This document shows, piece by piece, positions 6,527-8,636 of a stretch of DNA of 8,636 bases. The notes under the pieces are model-generated. The model was not told where the DNA came from. It saw only the letters and a program-made list of their open reading frames with translations, and ran no database searches. Each line of letters opens with the position of its first letter. Position 1 is the stretch's first letter. Source of the stretch: Litorimonas sp964435725 (lineage in GTDB: Bacteria > Pseudomonadota > Alphaproteobacteria > Caulobacterales > Maricaulaceae). The translations under genes were made by a program, and so were the position numbers. The DNA lies in the NCBI GenBank assembly GCA_964435725.1, contig CAYTAJ010000089.1:1-8636 (forward strand), in the 5' to 3' direction.

Positions 6527-6871
6527 TTACGCTCCGTTTGTGCTGTCCAAAACATGCGCCTCTCCCCACTCTTTTAGCAGGATCAAGATAGGCTCCAATG
6601 TGCGCCCTTTTTCTGTGAGGCTATATTCGACTTTTGGAGGAACGACGGGATAGACTTTGCGGTGAACGAGGCCAGCGGCTTCAAGCTCTCGTAATTGCTT
6701 TGTCAGCATACGCTGCGTGACAGAGCCTATTTCCCTCTGCAACTCATTAAATCGTTTTGTCCCTTGGAGTAAATGGAACAGCGTCACGCCTTTCCATTTA
6801 CCGCCAATCACTTCTAAAGCGGCCTCAACGGGGCAACCGTCTGAACAATCATATTTTGTATGCTGTTTCAT
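6527..6871 (-). CDS. HxlR/DUF24-family redox-type transcriptional regulator
   Basis: A 114-residue winged-helix regulator of normal length for the HxlR family. The family signature CPVEAALEVIGGKWKG occupies residues 13-28. The recognition region SVTQRMLTKQLRELEAAGLV is at about 50-69 and the wing VPPKVEYSLTEKG at 77-89. Cys13 corresponds to the N-terminal cysteine that senses quinones, aldehydes or oxidants in YodB- and QorR-like members; a second cysteine, C9, is close by. The ATG at 6871 is chosen because it starts just before the conserved part. The TTG at 6898 would read through a candidate operator and adds nothing conserved. The gene is divergent from a dehydrogenase/quinone-oxidoreductase operon, which it most likely represses along with itself. 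The inducing compound is unknown. Confidence 0.92.
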   Translation of the reverse strand: MKQHTKYDCSDGCPVEAALEVIGGKWKGVTLFHLLQGTKRFNELQREIGSVTQRMLTKQLRELEAAGLVHRKVYPVVPPKVEYSLTEKGRTLEPILILLKEWGEAHVLDSTNGA

Positions 6872-7002
6872 AGTATACTTTTTGTTGGTATAATTCAAAA
6901 TAGTGCGTACTTGTCTTTAAAATATCTATAATTTATCTCCTCATGTCAATGAAATTGGTCAAGGCGAATAGGCTGACAAGATTTCGAAGAAGGCAATTCA
7001 AT
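6872..7002. promoter_or_regulatory. Divergent promoter with two candidate HxlR operators
   Basis: This gap separates the HxlR start from the dehydrogenase start. AGTATACT (6872-6879) is a perfect palindrome abutting the regulator's ATG. AGTGCGTACT (6902-6911) is a near-perfect palindrome with the same AGT...ACT ends. Their centres are 31 bp apart, about three helical turns. A TATAAT at 6927-6932 is a possible plus-strand -10, though no good -35 sits 17 nt before it. On the minus strand TATACC (6892-6887) is a possible -10 for the regulator. The operator assignment is inference. Confidence 0.4.
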
Positions 7003-7806
7003 ATGGTAGTGAAAACGATTTTAATAACCGGCGCCACTGATGGCATTGGCTTGGAAACGGCGAAGCTATTAGCGCCACAGGGTCACACATTGCTCATACA
7101 TGGTCGCAACCCCGCCAAGCTTCAAACGGTAAAAGCAGACCTATTAGAAATTGAAGGCGGTGGTACAATTGAAACTTACCAATCTGATTTTTCTACTCTC
7201 AAAAATGTCGAAGCCCTCGCCCAAACATTGTTATCCAACCATGAAAGGATAGATGTCCTCATCAATAATGCGGGCGTTTATAAAACGAAATCGCCGCGCA
7301 CGGATGAAGGGTTTGATCTACGCTTCGTTGTGAATACATTCGCGCCCTATATCCTAACGCATCGCCTGCTCCCCATAATCCCAGAGACAGGCCGCATCGT
7401 GAACCTTTCATCTGCCGCACAGGCGCCTGTGGACTTAGTGGCCTTGGCTGGCAAAAAAGAGCTCGGAGATATGCCCGCTTATGCGCAGAGCAAGTTAGCT
7501 CTGACCATGCTCACACGCGTTATGACCGAGGCTCATGCAGACGGGCCGGACTTTTATGCCGTCAACCCCGGGTCACTTTTAAACACAAATATGGTCAGAG
7601 AGGGCTGGGGCGGTTCCAATAACGATGTGGGTATTGGTGCCGACATATTAGTGCGCGCCGCTTTGTCGGATGAATTCAACAATCATTCCGGAGATTATTT
7701 CGATAATGACTCCGGTCGTTTTGCAAACCCCCACCCCGACGCCTTAGACGCGCAAAAATGTGCAGACGTCGTGGCGTCCATCGAAACAACCCTCAACAAA
7801 CTTTAG
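7003..7806 (+). CDS. Short-chain dehydrogenase/reductase (SDR), retinol-dehydrogenase-like
   Basis: A 267-residue NAD(P)-dependent oxidoreductase of classical SDR length and order. The Rossmann glycine motif TGATDGIG is at residues 9-16 and NNAG at 88-91. The catalytic tetrad is N111, serine in NLSS (S136/S137), Y160 and K164 (YAQSK); NPG follows at 188-190. HGR at 33-35 after the second strand suits NADP(H) binding. The substrate cannot be read from sequence. The start at 7003 is preferred because AGAAGG lies 9 nt upstream and the protein then begins directly at MVVKTILITG. An in-frame ATG at 6943 would add 20 basic residues and has no ribosome site. The gene is followed after 15 nt by an MDR oxidoreductase and is divergent from the HxlR regulator, suggesting a joint role in reducing reactive carbonyls or quinones. 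Confidence 0.93.
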   Translation: MVVKTILITGATDGIGLETAKLLAPQGHTLLIHGRNPAKLQTVKADLLEIEGGGTIETYQSDFSTLKNVEALAQTLLSNHERIDVLINNAGVYKTKSPRTDEGFDLRFVVNTFAPYILTHRLLPIIPETGRIVNLSSAAQAPVDLVALAGKKELGDMPAYAQSKLALTMLTRVMTEAHADGPDFYAVNPGSLLNTNMVREGWGGSNNDVGIGADILVRAALSDEFNNHSGDYFDNDSGRFANPHPDALDAQKCADVVASIETTLNKL

Positions 7807-7821
7807 CTTTTGGAGATCATC

Positions 7822-8636
7822 ATGAAATCTATGGTTCTTAATCACTATGGCGAAGACGCTCAATTTGAGACCGCCGACATCCCCATGCCAGTCGCAAAAT
7901 CCGGCGAAGTGATCGTCGAAATTGCAGCAAGCAGCGTGAATACAGTCGACACAATGATACGCGCCATGGGCCAAGACCAACTGCCTTTTGCGCCGGATTT
8001 ACCCGCTATCCTTGGTATGGATTTTGCCGGAACCGTGCATGAAATCGGCGAAGGCGTAACAGGTTTTTCTGTCGGTGATGAAGTCTATGGCTGTGCAGGT
8101 GGGCTGGCAGAGCTGAAAGGTGCCTTAGCGGAGTATATGGCCGCAGATGCGCGCCTGATCGCCCATAAGCCGAAATCCATTTCTATGCGCGAAGCGGCAG
8201 CTTTGCCACTCGTGGGCATCACAGCTTATGAAGGCCTTAAACGCGCAGGCGTGGGCTCAGGGCAAAAAGTCTTAGTCCACGGCGGCACAGGCGGTGTCGG
8301 CCACGTCGCCGTGCAATTAGCGGCACATTTCGGCGCAGATGTCTACACAACGGTCAGTAGCGATAAACAGATTAAAGTCGTGACCGAATATGGCGCGACC
8401 GGGATAAATTATAAATCTGAAACCGTTGGAGCCTATGTTAATCAACATACGGACGGTGCAGGTTTTGACGTTGTTTACGATTCAGTCGGGGGAGAAAACC
8501 TTTTAAAGTCTTTCGAAGCCGCAGCTTTAAACGCGCATGTCGCAACAACTGTGTCCTTATTAGAGCTTGATTTATCACTCGCGCATTTCAAAGGTCTATC
8601 TTTGCACGTTGTCTTTATGTTGATACCGATGCTGCA
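7822..8636 (+). CDS. Quinone-oxidoreductase-type MDR dehydrogenase (3' end cut by window)
   Basis: The frame opens at the ATG at 7822 with GGAG 6 nt upstream (7812-7815) and runs 271 codons to the window edge without a stop. Complete relatives are about 320-340 residues, so roughly the last fifth is missing. The protein is a medium-chain dehydrogenase/reductase of the zinc-free quinone oxidoreductase type. It has a GroES-like N-terminal part (about 28-110, including SSVNTVDTMIR and GMDFAGTVHEIGEGV) and then the nucleotide-binding domain with VHGGTGGVGHVAVQLA (152-167). FDVVYDSVGG is at 215-224. The cysteine cluster of zinc alcohol dehydrogenases is not seen. Family members use NADPH to reduce quinones or enones. 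It is translationally close to the upstream SDR gene (15-nt gap), hence one operon, probably under the divergent HxlR repressor. Confidence 0.92.
   Translation, partial: MKSMVLNHYGEDAQFETADIPMPVAKSGEVIVEIAASSVNTVDTMIRAMGQDQLPFAPDLPAILGMDFAGTVHEIGEGVTGFSVGDEVYGCAGGLAELKGALAEYMAADARLIAHKPKSISMREAAALPLVGITAYEGLKRAGVGSGQKVLVHGGTGGVGHVAVQLAAHFGADVYTTVSSDKQIKVVTEYGATGINYKSETVGAYVNQHTDGAGFDVVYDSVGGENLLKSFEAAALNAHVATTVSLLELDLSLAHFKGLSLHVVFMLIPML

Noticed and set aside
6235..6653. Plus-strand frames of 61-75 codons opposite the kinase and HxlR genes
   Set aside because: They are antisense to recognised proteins, lack convincing ribosome sites, and their translations have no motif.
6943..7002. ATG at 6943 as the SDR start
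   Set aside because: It is preceded by a pyrimidine run rather than a ribosome site and adds a basic 20-residue leader before the Rossmann fold. ATG 7003 has AGAAGG at good spacing.

Overview
The window looks like chromosomal DNA from an alphaproteobacterium of moderate G+C, possibly an aquatic Caulobacterales/Maricaulales-type lineage. This is an inference from three signs: an intact DnaE1-type replicative polymerase, a promoter element of the alphaproteobacterial SOS form GTTC-N7-GTTC, and GANTC (CcrM-type) sites in the same promoter. No tRNA, rRNA, CRISPR array, insertion sequence or phage gene is visible.

Left part (1-4879, genes on the minus strand). After a possible gene tail (1-63) and a short structured gap come a stand-alone DUF2156 / lysyl-phosphatidylglycerol-synthase-type domain protein (182-1189) and dnaE, the alpha subunit of DNA polymerase III (1295-4753). 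Directly upstream of dnaE, 27 nt away and in the same direction, is a 32-codon gene (4781-4879) for a single-pass membrane peptide. It is preceded by a perfect GTTC-N7-GTTC LexA box (4902-4916) overlapping a plausible -10, a GANTC site inside the -35, and a perfect DnaA box (4969-4977).

This small gene is the most interesting thing in the window. A tiny inner-membrane peptide under LexA control matches the description of Caulobacter SidA, the 29-residue SOS-induced division inhibitor that acts on FtsW. Here it appears to be co-transcribed with the replicative polymerase, from a promoter that also carries replication-initiator and cell-cycle methylation signals. The arrangement could tie polymerase supply, DNA damage and septation together.

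Middle (5043-6526). A visibly more AT-rich orphan histidine kinase with a histidine-rich membrane input domain lies on the minus strand. No response regulator is adjacent and its start codon is uncertain. A 9-bp perfect inverted repeat sits between it and the next gene.

Right part (6527-8636). A HxlR/DUF24 regulator with a conserved N-terminal cysteine (minus strand) is divergent from a two-gene plus-strand operon: a short-chain dehydrogenase and a zinc-free quinone-oxidoreductase-type MDR enzyme, which is cut by the window edge. The layout is typical of a redox- or electrophile-responsive detoxification module. Two similar AGT...ACT palindromes about three helical turns apart in the divergent promoter are candidate operators.
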